This document shows positions 8,597-18,689 of a stretch of DNA of 64,000 bases, in pieces. The notes under the pieces are model-generated. The model saw only the letters and a program-made list of their open reading frames with translations. It was not told the origin of the DNA and searched no databases. The DNA comes from CAIYTF01 sp963664845 (GTDB taxonomy: Bacteria; Bacteroidota; Ignavibacteria; Ignavibacteriales; Ignavibacteriaceae). The DNA lies in NCBI GenBank assembly GCA_963664845.1, contig OY761615.1:3782001-3846000 (forward strand). The letters run 5' to 3'. Each line of letters begins with the position of its first letter. Positions within the stretch are counted from its first letter, which is position 1. The position numbers were made by a program, and so were the translations under genes.

Positions 8597-9213
8597 ATGG
8601 GAGATACCTCAGCTAAAATCTGTTCGCTGATCGTTGCGGCAGGGGCTTCGTCCCGGTGCACGGGCTATAAACCGCTTTACCGGTGGAACAATAAAACACT
8701 AATTGAACATATAGTTCTTAAGTTGTCAGCAGTCAGCGAACAATTGGTAATAGTAACCGGGCACAATGCTGAGCTTTTGGAGAGCAGCCTCACCAGCGTA
8801 TGCCCTTACGAAGTGCTTTCCAAAACAACGTTTGTGCACAATGCCGGGCACAAGAGAGGAAGTTTTCCTCACTTCAGGCCGGCTGTGCTGCATTGACGGG
8901 CGATTCGTGGGTGCTCTATCATTTTGTTGATCAACCTGCATTGCCGGCACAGTTCTTTACGGAGTTCGTTGCACAGATTGATATAGGATCAGATTGGATC
9001 CAGCCGGCATACAAAGGCAAGAAAGGGCATCCTCTTTTGCTTTCGCCGAAAACACAACAATATATCGGCTATGCATCACATCTCAGCACCTTAAAGGATA
9101 TTGGAGAGAACCGGCAAATCAACAAAAAATTGTGGGACTGTCCTTATCCGGAAATCACTCAGGATATTGATACGGATGCAGACTGGGAACGATTCCTCAA
9201 TCTAAACAGGTGA
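8597..9213 (+). pseudogene. MobA-like nucleotidyltransferase, frameshifted
   Basis: MobA/MocA-type NTP transferase. The first half has the family opening SLIVAAGASSR followed by GYKPLYRWNNKTLIEHIV. The second half, in another frame, continues with FSSLQAGCAALTGDSWVLYHFVDQPAL and KGKKGHPLLLS, both typical. The halves join cleanly if one T is added to the TTTT run at 8863-8866; as read, frame 1 stops at 8896. The canonical R-M-G of the nucleotide loop is altered (SSRCTG). This is either a recent single-base deletion or an assembly error in a homopolymer. It starts four bases after thrC, and its 3' end overlaps the convergent kinase gene by 12 bases. Confidence 0.85.
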
Positions 9214-11574
9214 TCCTCCCAAGACACCGGCAATCGGCAGATATATTTTAAAGGTTGTACCTTTCGCTGCTTTACTGATCACGCGTATGACGCCACCGTG
9301 AGCATTAATGGTTCGTTTGACAATCGAAAGACCAAGCCCCGTTCCTTTTTCTTTTGAGGTGAAGAACGGTTCAAAAATATGCTTGAGATACGATTCTTCT
9401 ATGCCACAACCATTATCCGCAATTTTTATCAGGGCACACTCGGTTCCTTGTTCCAGGGAAATTTCCTGATTGGAGGTAATGTTGCTCCGCATTTTGAAAT
9501 ACTCATTTTCGACATTCAGCTCGGAGTCAGTCAACTGTTCTTCCAGCACAATCTTTTCCGTCGATATAATGATCCTCCGTTGAATTTTAATTTTTTGCAT
9601 ATCGAATGATTGTGTTGCATTGATCAACAGATTCAAAATCCCTTCACGCAGTGAGGGCGCATGCAGCATTAACTCCGGAAGAGAGAGGTCAAATCGGGAC
9701 GAGATTTTTACCGCTTTCCGGTGTGCCTGCATCTCCACAAATTGCAGACAATCCAGGAGGATTTGGTTGATGCTGTCTTTCTTGAACATGAGGGCAGCCG
9801 GTTGAGCGAAATTCAGCAACTGTTTAATTACATCTTCCATATGCAGGATGGAATCCAGTGCAACCACCAGCGAACGTTTTTCCGTTTTAAGGAGCCGTTT
9901 CGATTCGTTTTGGAGCTGTAATATCATTTTTATTGAGGTGAGTGAATTGCGGAATTCATGCGCGATCATTGCGGACATCTCCCCAACGGCAACAAGCTTT
10001 TCCGTGCGAATAATCTGCTGCTGCAACTTTTTGCGGATTGAAATATCTCTTGAAACAATTACACCGCGTTTGGAGCCTTCGACGGTGATGTACTGTTTCC
10101 CCGCGCTTTCGAACCACAACCATTCGCCGTTTTTATGCCGCATCCGATGATTTATCTGCCCCGTGAGCTTTCTCATTTCCTGCTTCACAACGGTCATATC
10201 ATCGGGGTGAATGTATTCAAAAATTGATTTACTGAGCAGTTCTTCAGACCCATAACCCAATGTTGAAAAATAATTTGGACTGATATAGAGGAACTTCCCT
10301 TCAGCATCGATCTCACTTATAAGATCATATGAATTTTCCGCAAGAGTTTTATAGCGCTCAATACTCTCCCGGAATAGTTCCAGCGCCTGTTTGCGTTTTG
10401 AAATGTCAATCACGATGCCAAGATAGTGGGTGAGCTTTCCCCATCGGTCATACCGTAAACTGGAATGGTCGTCAATCCATACAAGTTTGCCGTCATTCAT
10501 AACGATCCGGTATTCCTGCGTGAATTCCATAATGTTTTTTGTGGCACAGCGCTCCATTTCTTCACGAACGCGGGCGCGGTCACCGGGGAAAACAATATCA
10601 AAAAATTGCAATTGGCCGTTTTCGAAATCCTGAGCAGAATAACCGAATTGCTTAATATTATCCGATACAAATTCCACCGTGAGCCGTTCAGTTGCTTTCC
10701 TCAAAAAGACAATGGCCGGACTCTTATTGATGATGCTTTCCATCTCTTTCAGTTTAGTGTAGGTCTCCTGCAGGGTTTCCTCGGCAGCTTTAAGTCTGGT
10801 TGCATCAATCATAACGCCAACAATGCCGCCGATAGTGTTTTGCGCGGTAAGATAGGGTGCTTTATAATATACGAGTTTCCGGTTCGATCCGTTTGAGTGG
10901 AGAAAGTCAGACTCATAGACTTGCATTTCTCCGGTCTCATAGATCTTCTTATCCATTTCCTCGTGCAAGCTTGCCAGTTCAGCGGTCATGATATCCCGAG
11001 TATATCCACCGACAATGTCTTCCCGCTTTCTGCCTACATACTCTTCAAACATATTATTGCAGCCCCGGAAAAGACCATTGACATCCTTAAAGAAAACCGG
11101 ATTGGGAATTGCATCAATCAAATGCTGAAGAAAGACATTTTGCTCCCGGAGCGCAAGTTCTGTTTGTTTCCGTTCGGTAATGTCGAGAATAAAACCATCT
11201 CTGCGGGTTAATAATCCATTTTCATCAACCTGTTCGGTGAAACGGTTGGAGACCCATCTTTTTTCCCCATTCTTGCGAATGATCCGGTGTTCTATATAAG
11301 TCTGTTCCGTTTTATTTTTTCGCGAATTAAAAAACCGGTAAATGTATTCACGGTCTTCTTCTGCAACCATTTTTATCCACAGTCCGGGATCGTTTTCATA
11401 GTCCTCCGGCTTATAACTGGTTATTTCCTCACATCGCGGGCTGTGGTATGAGGCAATTGGCTCACCCTTCTCGTAGAGGACGGTATAGAGATAGCCGTCG
11501 ACATTATGTACCAGGGAGCGAAAATGCTCGGCATTTTCAAAGAACTGCGATTTCACGTTGTTGTTTTCGTTCAT
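9202..11574 (-). CDS. Multi-PAS sensor histidine kinase
   Basis: A 790-residue soluble kinase with no membrane segment, so it senses cytosolic signals. Four PAS/PAC units are visible: about 10-135 (ending GFILDITERK), 145-265 (DAIPNPVFFKDVNG), 275-395 (ending LGIVIDISKRK) and 400-515 (ENSYDLISEIDAEGK). The dimerisation domain carries the phospho-acceptor His in GEMSAMIAHEFRNSLTSIK. The HATPase domain has NLLINATQSF (N box), IADNGCGIEE (G1) and KGTGLGLSIVKRT (G2), which places it with NtrB-like kinases. No response regulator is adjacent, so it is an orphan kinase. Confidence 0.93.
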   Translation of the reverse strand: MNENNNVKSQFFENAEHFRSLVHNVDGYLYTVLYEKGEPIASYHSPRCEEITSYKPEDYENDPGLWIKMVAEEDREYIYRFFNSRKNKTEQTYIEHRIIRKNGEKRWVSNRFTEQVDENGLLTRRDGFILDITERKQTELALREQNVFLQHLIDAIPNPVFFKDVNGLFRGCNNMFEEYVGRKREDIVGGYTRDIMTAELASLHEEMDKKIYETGEMQVYESDFLHSNGSNRKLVYYKAPYLTAQNTIGGIVGVMIDATRLKAAEETLQETYTKLKEMESIINKSPAIVFLRKATERLTVEFVSDNIKQFGYSAQDFENGQLQFFDIVFPGDRARVREEMERCATKNIMEFTQEYRIVMNDGKLVWIDDHSSLRYDRWGKLTHYLGIVIDISKRKQALELFRESIERYKTLAENSYDLISEIDAEGKFLYISPNYFSTLGYGSEELLSKSIFEYIHPDDMTVVKQEMRKLTGQINHRMRHKNGEWLWFESAGKQYITVEGSKRGVIVSRDISIRKKLQQQIIRTEKLVAVGEMSAMIAHEFRNSLTSIKMILQLQNESKRLLKTEKRSLVVALDSILHMEDVIKQLLNFAQPAALMFKKDSINQILLDCLQFVEMQAHRKAVKISSRFDLSLPELMLHAPSLREGILNLLINATQSFDMQKIKIQRRIIISTEKIVLEEQLTDSELNVENEYFKMRSNITSNQEISLEQGTECALIKIADNGCGIEESYLKHIFEPFFTSKEKGTGLGLSIVKRTINAHGGVIRVISKAAKGTTFKIYLPIAGVLGGSPV

Positions 11575-11722
11575 AAGAAATTATTCTAAATTTACAGGTG
11601 ATAAGTATAAAATCTTCCGATGGAAATCAAGTGGGACCTCTTTCGACCGGTAAATTGACTTTATCCGCGGAAATTCGATAATTAAGTTACTAAACAGTTT
11701 TTTATCATAGGTTATCTTTCTT

Positions 11723-13774
11723 ATGCAGTATTCAATCTGGCTGGCTTACGTTTCTTTTCCGATCACAACGGCAACATATTTTGAAAAAGCGTTTCGCAAG
11801 GAACACAAGGTTGCTACCATGGGGCCCAAGATAACGGACGAAATAATTCGTGCCTGGAATCTCGAAAACCTTAAGAGGAAAGTAAAGGACCTGGATCATA
11901 CTATCCATCCGGAAGCGGATATGAAGGAACTGACCCAGGATTTAACACGATCACAATTCCCGGATCTTTACCTGTGGATTGAATCGGTTCCCGGCTACAA
12001 TCCACGGAATCTGAATGTGCTTCCCTGTCCAAAGGCCTGCTATCTTATTGACACACACCTGCATATTGAAACTCATTTGGAACGCGCAAAGGAATTTGAT
12101 TATGTTTTTCTGGCACAGCGTGAATATGTTCCTGAATTCCACAAAAAAGGATTAACCAACACGTTTTGGCTTCCGCTGGGATGTGATCCGGAAACTCATG
12201 GCAAGAGCAGTCTCCTGAAGAAATTTGAAATTGGTTTTGCCGGCACGGTTAGCCCCGGAAGCAGGCGGGAACAATTGCTTCGTGCGCTATCCAGTCGTTT
12301 CCCGGTTGAGATACAGCGATGTTTCCTTGAAGAAATGGCCGCCCTGTTTTCTTCTTCCAAGATCGTATTCAATAATGCTGCCCGAAATGATATGAATATG
12401 CGGGTGTTTGAAGCACTGTGCTCCGGATCATTTTTGCTGACAGATAAGGCGCCGGGCTCCGGGCTGACTGAACTATTCCGGGATGGCGAAGCATTGGGTT
12501 ATTATGAGGATGACGACATTGTTGCCCGCGCTGAATATTATTTGAAGAATGGGAATATTCGCGAAGATATAGCCGCCAAGGGACGTGAGATGGTTTTACG
12601 GGGACATACGTACGAACACCGATGCAACGATATGCTGGCACTCATCCAGGGGCAAAGAAATGATACACCGGATATTGATGAACTGCGTGACAGGTCGCTT
12701 GATAAAAAAATATATGCCATGCCCGAGGTCTCTCATCCCCCCAAAAAGGAGTATTCAATTGAAGATCTTCTGGCTGTTGAATATGAGTACACTGCTCAAC
12801 GGAGTTTTATCATTCCGGTGCTTGACCTTACCTCGCAAACAAAATATAATTTTGCTACTCTCCTGGACGATCTGGAACATATTGAAGGTGATGTTATTGC
12901 GGTGTTCAATTCGCCGGAGATGGCAACTATGTTTAAAGACCATCCCCGCATCACCTATTATGCAATTATGAGTCACAACTTTGGAGTTGCCCGCGGATGG
13001 AACATTGGGCTCGATATGTCCAATGCACCGGTTTCCTTCATACTCAATTCCGATCTGCACGTTGAAATTAACGCCATTCAAAAACTTGAAGAAGCTTTAT
13101 ATATGCTGCCGGATGCAGCAATAGTGGGACCTGAAGGGGGGTATATTGATTTTCTGCAGGCGCAAGATATTCAGCGGTTTACCAAAGGTACATTTAACAA
13201 ACCGATCCATGTTGATAATGTTTCCGGCTTTTTCTTTGCCGTTAAAACAGATCTTTTTCATGATGGCGTGTTGACCTTTGAGAATAAATTCACACCCTGC
13301 TACTTCGAAGAGTGGGATATGGGTATTCAGGTAAAAGCTAAAAAGCTTAAAGCATATATAGTTCCGGTGACAGAGTATGAGCATGAATTCAATACCGTTG
13401 GGAGAACCGGATTATTGCAATATATGCGGAGCGAAAAGACCGTGCTTGAAATTTCCGAGATCAACCAAAAGCTTTATTGGAAGAAGTGGCTCAAGGATGT
13501 TGATACGAATGCTTCAAATGAACATTTGCGCAGTCTTTGGTTCACGTATAGAAAAGCCGAGGGAGAGAACTTTCTGGCTCAAAATAATTTGGCCGAAGCA
13601 GCTAAAATATTTATGGAGATAGTATCCCGCGACGATGAAGACGTTTGGGTTAATTACTATTTGGCACTGATAGCACGCAAAATTGGATCATCGGATGAAG
13701 TGCTGAAATATGGCAGGAGAGCACTTGAACTTGACCCGACCTTTACGCTGGCAAGAGAACTGCTGGCAACTTGA
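11723..13774 (+). CDS. Two-domain glycosyltransferase (CgeB-like GT plus GT2-like) with TPR tail
   Basis: A 683-residue protein. Residues about 1-310 resemble CgeB/Glyco_trans_1_2 enzymes, with IGFAGTVSPGSRREQLL followed by NMRVFEALCSGSFLLTDKAPG, the nucleotide-sugar-binding end of a GT-B fold. Residues about 340-580 look like a GT2 GT-A domain: NFGVARGWNIGLDMS, then FILNSDLHVE (DxD-like), VGPEGG and CYFEEWDMGIQ. The last 80 residues form one to two TPR-like helices. Two catalytic domains in one chain suggest sequential sugar additions to a surface glycan or glycoprotein (inference). The convergent O-acetylation cassette begins five bases beyond its stop. Confidence 0.82.
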   Translation: MQYSIWLAYVSFPITTATYFEKAFRKEHKVATMGPKITDEIIRAWNLENLKRKVKDLDHTIHPEADMKELTQDLTRSQFPDLYLWIESVPGYNPRNLNVLPCPKACYLIDTHLHIETHLERAKEFDYVFLAQREYVPEFHKKGLTNTFWLPLGCDPETHGKSSLLKKFEIGFAGTVSPGSRREQLLRALSSRFPVEIQRCFLEEMAALFSSSKIVFNNAARNDMNMRVFEALCSGSFLLTDKAPGSGLTELFRDGEALGYYEDDDIVARAEYYLKNGNIREDIAAKGREMVLRGHTYEHRCNDMLALIQGQRNDTPDIDELRDRSLDKKIYAMPEVSHPPKKEYSIEDLLAVEYEYTAQRSFIIPVLDLTSQTKYNFATLLDDLEHIEGDVIAVFNSPEMATMFKDHPRITYYAIMSHNFGVARGWNIGLDMSNAPVSFILNSDLHVEINAIQKLEEALYMLPDAAIVGPEGGYIDFLQAQDIQRFTKGTFNKPIHVDNVSGFFFAVKTDLFHDGVLTFENKFTPCYFEEWDMGIQVKAKKLKAYIVPVTEYEHEFNTVGRTGLLQYMRSEKTVLEISEINQKLYWKKWLKDVDTNASNEHLRSLWFTYRKAEGENFLAQNNLAEAAKIFMEIVSRDDEDVWVNYYLALIARKIGSSDEVLKYGRRALELDPTFTLARELLAT

Positions 13775-13778
13775 AAGA

Positions 13779-15059
13779 CTAGCGGTTAGCTGCATATGTG
13801 GTAAAACTTTTATCAAGTGCTTCCACCAGCATTTCCCCGAGCAATGTGTATCCTGTCGCCGTTAGATGCACTTTGTCTCTGACGCAGAGATTTTGTTTAT
13901 ACCAGCGATTCATGCAGCCATAGCCACCGAACACCGGCACCGGATCCCAATATGCACAGTTATTGGTAACGGCAAAATGTACCATTAACTTTTTCAGTTC
14001 CGGCAGGAACGGGTTTGACTTTTTCTTTTTCACGTAAGCATCGGTGGTTATGCCAAGCAGAATATCTGCCCCGGGTGCATCCTGCCGGACCAATGCCACC
14101 AGGCGGGCAAGATTTTCCTCAATGTATTCCTTATCGATTCGCTTCCCAAAAATGTCATTCACGCCCAAAGAAATAATCACCAGATGAGGTTTGTACATTG
14201 CCAGATGGGCACGGGTTGCAGGTGATTCACAGAAATACTTAAATGATTTCCCCGGAACTCCGTATGCTGTATAATTAATCGTAATCTTTGGCAACAAGGT
14301 TGTGTCTCTTCCCTGATAACCACCAATGCCTGTCACTGCTTCAGTCTGAAATCCTCCGGGTGAAAATCTCGATTCTAATCCGGATACCGGCAGTTGCAGC
14401 ATGGCAACAGAGCCCGATATAATGAGTGATTGCTCCAGAAAAGCACTTCCAAGCTTCCGCTTTTTTGCTTTTCTGGTGTTGACTGTTGAAGGTGCCTTTG
14501 CAGAGCGTTTTCTCCTTGTCCCCGATACAACTGCTTTGCTGTGTTTTCCTTTCTTCCCCCGGTGAACAGTACTGTGCTTCGCACGAATTTTTATCTTGGG
14601 GGTGATAACCGTGGTCTTTCCTTCGCCGTACAGGTCATGCAGGTGCTTTGCAACGGAATTGGGATAATATTTCCCCGCTACATGAGAGTCCCCGATGTGG
14701 TAAATCGAAATGCCGGGAGAAACATCGCTTTGCGCAGAAAGCATATTTCCAAAGAAACGGCTTAACGCAATTGCATTGCCGATGGTGTCCGCATCCCTGT
14801 TGATCCGAATTCCAAGATTTTCAGTGGAGACCAACAGAGAGTCCTGAGCGTCATGGTAAACCAGCGAGTCGCTTTCAATTTCCGTATCCTCCATAAAAAC
14901 AGAGTCTGCTTCTGATGCGGCTTCACGAAATGCAACAAACGGAACTGACCGTTGTTGCGGTAGCATGCCATTGGAAACAACATTTGCGGAAATCCCAATT
15001 ATATTGAGTGCAACGAGGACCAAAAACGGAAACAAAATATTTAACCTGATAAACTTCAT
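13779..15059 (-). CDS. SGNH/GDSL hydrolase-fold O-acetyltransferase partner
   Basis: A 426-residue exported protein with one N-terminal hydrophobic helix (signal or anchor). The SGNH blocks are all present: block I YHIGDSHVAG (nucleophile Ser), a glycine block (TGIGGYQGRD), block III SLGVNDIFG (Asn) and block V DKVHLTATG (Asp/His). A lysine/arginine-rich insertion (about residues 160-200, HRGKKGKHSKA..., KKRKLGS) is unusual for an exported enzyme and may contact acidic glycan or peptidoglycan. It is last in a minus-strand cassette, 11 bases after the MBOAT gene, which argues for periplasmic acetyl transfer to polysaccharide. Confidence 0.87.
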   Translation of the reverse strand: MKFIRLNILFPFLVLVALNIIGISANVVSNGMLPQQRSVPFVAFREAASEADSVFMEDTEIESDSLVYHDAQDSLLVSTENLGIRINRDADTIGNAIALSRFFGNMLSAQSDVSPGISIYHIGDSHVAGKYYPNSVAKHLHDLYGEGKTTVITPKIKIRAKHSTVHRGKKGKHSKAVVSGTRRKRSAKAPSTVNTRKAKKRKLGSAFLEQSLIISGSVAMLQLPVSGLESRFSPGGFQTEAVTGIGGYQGRDTTLLPKITINYTAYGVPGKSFKYFCESPATRAHLAMYKPHLVIISLGVNDIFGKRIDKEYIEENLARLVALVRQDAPGADILLGITTDAYVKKKKSNPFLPELKKLMVHFAVTNNCAYWDPVPVFGGYGCMNRWYKQNLCVRDKVHLTATGYTLLGEMLVEALDKSFTTYAANR

Positions 15060-15070
15060 AGTCCTATGAA

Positions 15071-16561
15071 TTAAAATTCCAGATAAATGAACGGTTTGGA
15101 ATCAACAGAAACCGTCTGATAGATAATATATATACTCGCTGCGATGAGAATGGCCTGAAAGAACCAATGCATGACGCTGAATTTTCTGGCGGCCCAATCC
15201 TGTGCCCTTTGAGGCAGAAAATGAGTGGTGTAGCCTAATAGCATCATGAAGAAAACGCCATAATAAATGGTGAACCATTTTCCTATCACGTCTAAATCAA
15301 AATTGTACAACATCTTTTCGAACACCATCAGCGCAGATGCCAGACTGCTGCTTTTAAACAGCACAAAGGTTGCTGCAATGAACAGGAAGGATAATCCAGC
15401 CCAGACAGCCTTAATGCTTTTATGCCGGAATTCATTTTGATTTGCGTTCCGCCACGACGCGGTGAAATATTCTGTCACCAGCATGAGGCCATGCAGCGTT
15501 CCCCAAATAATGAATGTCCAGGCAGCGCCATGCCAAAGCCCTGAAAGCAAAAAGGTTGTCAGTATGGCAACTACGGTTGCCGCCTTACCCCATGAGCGGA
15601 GCGCCAGACTGAGCGGACTGAAAAGATATTCGTTGAACCAGTCAAGCAGGGTGATATGCCAGCGCCGCCAAAACTCTGTGACCGTTTTTGCCGTAAACGG
15701 GGCATTGAAGTTGTTTTTTATTTCGAGGCCAAACAGGAGTCCGAACCCGAGTGCCATATCTGTATAACCAGAAAAATCGCAATATACCTGAATTGGTGAT
15801 GCAATTAATGCCAGAAAATTTTCGAATCCGGAAAAATATACCGGCGATTCAATTACGCGATCAAGAAAGTTCATCGCGATAAAATCTGCTATGAACACTT
15901 TTTTGAACAGACCGGTTACTATCAAAAAGAGCCCTGCCGAGATCATAGAATTGGTCAAGGTCAGTTTTTTGTGAAACTGGGGAAGCAGTTCTCTGGCGCG
16001 GGAAATGGGGCCGGCGATAATGGTTGCAAAAAATGATGTGTAGAGCAAATAGACCAGGAAATCTGTTTCGGGTTCTTCCAGTTTCCCGCGGTATATATCG
16101 ATGACATAACCCAAACTTTTAAAAACATAATAAGATATGCCGATAGGAATGAGGATAGAAGCGGGAACGAATATTTCAGTCGGATTTACGAGAACACTCC
16201 ATTGAGCAAGGAAAAAGTTGGCATATTTAAAGAAGGCTAGCGCTGCCAAATCGATGAAAGTAGAGCAGATCACCAACCAGGTTTTGTGCTTCTCCGATAC
16301 TGATCTGTGGATCTGTCGAGCGATCAAAAAATCGCTCGCGGTGATCAGCAGCAGCACAACAATGCCCGGACCGCTCAGTCTGAAATAGAAATACAGACTG
16401 AATACGAGCAGCAGTTTATTCCTTACGTCTGGTTTTGAAGGAACAAAAGAGAACACTGCATAGAGCAGCGAAAAGAACGCAATGAATTGCACCGAAGTGA
16501 ACGCAATGGCAGATGGAGTGTGCGCAAATACTGTGGTTATAATGTTTTCTATATCATTCAT
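15071..16561 (-). CDS. MBOAT family O-acyltransferase (AlgI/DltB type)
   Basis: A 496-residue polytopic membrane protein that hands acyl (usually acetyl) groups across the membrane for glycan O-acylation. Family marks are FVPASILIPIGISYYVFKSLGY, VYCDFSGYTDMALG, EFWRRWHITLLDWFNEYLF and the catalytic-histidine segment LSGLWHGAAWTFIIWGTLHG. Length and order match AlgI. It is flanked by two SGNH proteins at gaps of six and 11 bases, the usual architecture in which SGNH proteins complete the transfer. Whether the acceptor is an exopolysaccharide, O-antigen or peptidoglycan cannot be told from sequence. Confidence 0.95.
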   Translation of the reverse strand: MNDIENIITTVFAHTPSAIAFTSVQFIAFFSLLYAVFSFVPSKPDVRNKLLLVFSLYFYFRLSGPGIVVLLLITASDFLIARQIHRSVSEKHKTWLVICSTFIDLAALAFFKYANFFLAQWSVLVNPTEIFVPASILIPIGISYYVFKSLGYVIDIYRGKLEEPETDFLVYLLYTSFFATIIAGPISRARELLPQFHKKLTLTNSMISAGLFLIVTGLFKKVFIADFIAMNFLDRVIESPVYFSGFENFLALIASPIQVYCDFSGYTDMALGFGLLFGLEIKNNFNAPFTAKTVTEFWRRWHITLLDWFNEYLFSPLSLALRSWGKAATVVAILTTFLLSGLWHGAAWTFIIWGTLHGLMLVTEYFTASWRNANQNEFRHKSIKAVWAGLSFLFIAATFVLFKSSSLASALMVFEKMLYNFDLDVIGKWFTIYYGVFFMMLLGYTTHFLPQRAQDWAARKFSVMHWFFQAILIAASIYIIYQTVSVDSKPFIYLEF

Positions 16562-16567
16562 GTGCGG

Positions 16568-18049
16568 TCACGGTATGTTGTTTCTTTTTTTATATGCCGC
16601 GAATTCGCGCAGGATGTGCGATGCCAGTTCATTGGCAACAATTCGTTCACCGCTCAGGGAGAAGTGCCCGTCTCTGGCAGCCAGGCCCTTATCTGCCCAT
16701 TTGAGGATAGAGTTGGCACCACCCATCGTTTCAAATAAATCCCAGAACGCGCAGTTCGATTTGAGTGCGGCGTCTCGCAATGCATCACGAACCATAGGGA
16801 GCCCCGGATAGGAGCGGTATTCGCCATCATACGACTTTGCCATATCGCCAACCCCTACAACCAGTATGGATGCATTGGGCAGAAGTTTCCGGAATTTGGA
16901 GAACAGCGAGAGATATATCTTCTCGATATAGTCTTTGCGTTGCATGTTCAGTATATAGGGAACAGAATTTCCGCCATACTGGAAAATTACCAGCCGTGTA
17001 TCCAGATATTGCAGTTGCAAGGTGGTAAATGCATCATCAAGTTTAAGAAGACCGTCGCCGCTATGGCCGCGAATTCCATAATTATCTACCTGCAGCTTGT
17101 TGTCGCCATCCAGAAACAGTCCGTAAAAAACTGCAGATTTATCACCTTCGATATGGATGCTCAGTCGGGTTGCAATGTCTGAAACCGGGATATCAAGTTT
17201 ATTAAGCTGATTGTTCCTATAACTTTCCGTATCAAAAAGATTGCCGCTGTAAACAACTGCGCCATTCTGACCGGTAATTGAAATGAACAAATTCCCATGG
17301 ACTTTCCCGAACAGCAGGAACGCTTTGGAGAATGTTCTGCCTGAAGAGAACTTAAATGAGATATCGGCACCTTTAAAATGCCTGATAGTGTTTTCCGGTG
17401 TAACGGGAGTTTCGGCTGTTTGGGTGGTATCGCCGGACTCGAGTGAATCGGGAACAGAACTCTGTTCAACAATTTGGTCGGTGAACTTGAAAGCGCAGCC
17501 TGAGAGGCCATAGAATTCATTTTGCGGCAGGCGTTTTGAGAACACGTTGTATTTAATGACATTTTCACTGCTGGAGCGTTCATAAGATACCGGTATGGCC
17601 ACGTCAGCCAGAGGGATGAATCCATATCCGCTGCCGCCAAATTGCGCCTGAAGTTTATTGCGAAGTAAAGAGGTGATCCTATCGCCTTCAGTCTGGGAGT
17701 CGCCATAATGTGCAATGCGTATGGTCTTATTGTCAGATTCGGAAACCATCGCCCGGAAGAAATTATCCAGTGCAAAGCCCGAGCCCACAACGGGGTTGAT
17801 GAAGGTCTTCGCATTATTCAAATTCATTTCACCGCCAGCGCCGGACTCACGCTCAATATAGGATGAAATAAGACTATCTGCAGAAGCGTTGTCAGCCTGC
17901 CTCTCGAAGTTGAATATCTTCTCGAAAGGTTTAAATTTCAGCACCAGTGGAACGAAGGGAAGTTCCACGTGAGATGCGAATGCAGAGAACAGCAACAGCA
18001 ACAAGTCAACCGCGACAATTATTCTAAGAGTTTGTTTTTGGGTATTCAT
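16568..18049 (-). CDS. SGNH/GDSL-like exported protein, first of O-acetylation cassette
   Basis: A 493-residue protein with an N-terminal hydrophobic segment (IIVAVDLLLLLFSAFASH). It carries block I RIAHYGDSQTEGDRIT with the nucleophilic serine, a central beta-rich carbohydrate-binding-like region (about 215-300), FQYGGNSVPYI at the block III position (Asn retained) and a C-terminal DGHFSLSGERIVANEL supplying Asp-x-His. It shares fold and neighbourhood with the 426-residue protein downstream of the MBOAT gene but is otherwise divergent, so the two likely perform different steps or use different acceptors. Confidence 0.85.
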   Translation of the reverse strand: MNTQKQTLRIIVAVDLLLLLFSAFASHVELPFVPLVLKFKPFEKIFNFERQADNASADSLISSYIERESGAGGEMNLNNAKTFINPVVGSGFALDNFFRAMVSESDNKTIRIAHYGDSQTEGDRITSLLRNKLQAQFGGSGYGFIPLADVAIPVSYERSSSENVIKYNVFSKRLPQNEFYGLSGCAFKFTDQIVEQSSVPDSLESGDTTQTAETPVTPENTIRHFKGADISFKFSSGRTFSKAFLLFGKVHGNLFISITGQNGAVVYSGNLFDTESYRNNQLNKLDIPVSDIATRLSIHIEGDKSAVFYGLFLDGDNKLQVDNYGIRGHSGDGLLKLDDAFTTLQLQYLDTRLVIFQYGGNSVPYILNMQRKDYIEKIYLSLFSKFRKLLPNASILVVGVGDMAKSYDGEYRSYPGLPMVRDALRDAALKSNCAFWDLFETMGGANSILKWADKGLAARDGHFSLSGERIVANELASHILREFAAYKKRNNIP

Positions 18050-18133
18050 TATAATTTAGTTTATCCCTCAGCGGGCGCTCTTTTTCAAAAGAAGTAAGTG
18101 CGAAATTACTCAAAATCGGGCTGGCAAAAAAAC

Positions 18134-18619
18134 TTACTTTATCACCTCAAACCGCACGGCGGCAATGCCATCGCGAATCATATCCAATTCCTGGGCGGCG
18201 CGGCGGGAAAGATCGAGAACCCTCTTGAAATCCTGCGGGGGCCGGTCGTTTATGCGGACTATGACGGATTTGTTGTTTTTTAAGTTTGTGACTTTAATAC
18301 GGGTGTTGAAAGGGAGTGTCAGGTGGGCGGCGGTCAGGGAGTCCTGAGAAAATTCTTCACCGGAGGAGGTGGTCCTTCCGTCAAACTCGTTCCCGTAATA
18401 GCTTGCTTCTCCAATGTTATCGAAATATTTTTTTACCGACATGGCATCGCTTTTCTTTGAGTTTGATCTGGTTCTTGAAGAGCCACGATCAACATAACGG
18501 CCGGAAGTGCAGTTCCAGGAAAGAGAAGCCATGAGGAGCACCAGCGTGATAATAACTGGTGTCAACAAGTTCAGGTTTGTCGATTCCGGGCGAAGGGCAG
18601 TGTGTGCAATGGGAGTCAT
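18134..18619 (-). CDS. rlpA: RlpA-like double-psi beta-barrel protein
   Basis: Rare-lipoprotein-A family; members bind or cleave denuded peptidoglycan glycan strands at the septum. The core reads GEASYYGNEFDGRTTSSGE, LTAAHLTLPFNTRIKVTNL and VRINDRPPQDFKRVLDLS, covering the conserved barrel. No SPOR domain follows, so this is a minimal version. The N-terminus has a hydrophobic stretch ending ASLSWNC, a poor lipobox, so lipidation is uncertain. ATG 18619 is chosen over an upstream TTG. It lies about 70 bases after radA on the same strand. Confidence 0.85.
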   Translation of the reverse strand: MTPIAHTALRPESTNLNLLTPVIITLVLLMASLSWNCTSGRYVDRGSSRTRSNSKKSDAMSVKKYFDNIGEASYYGNEFDGRTTSSGEEFSQDSLTAAHLTLPFNTRIKVTNLKNNKSVIVRINDRPPQDFKRVLDLSRRAAQELDMIRDGIAAVRFEVIK

Positions 18620-18689
18620 ACAATGCAATTTCAGTATGTTTTTATTATAAATGATTTGACGGTTTTGTTATGACAAAAGCAACCATCGT

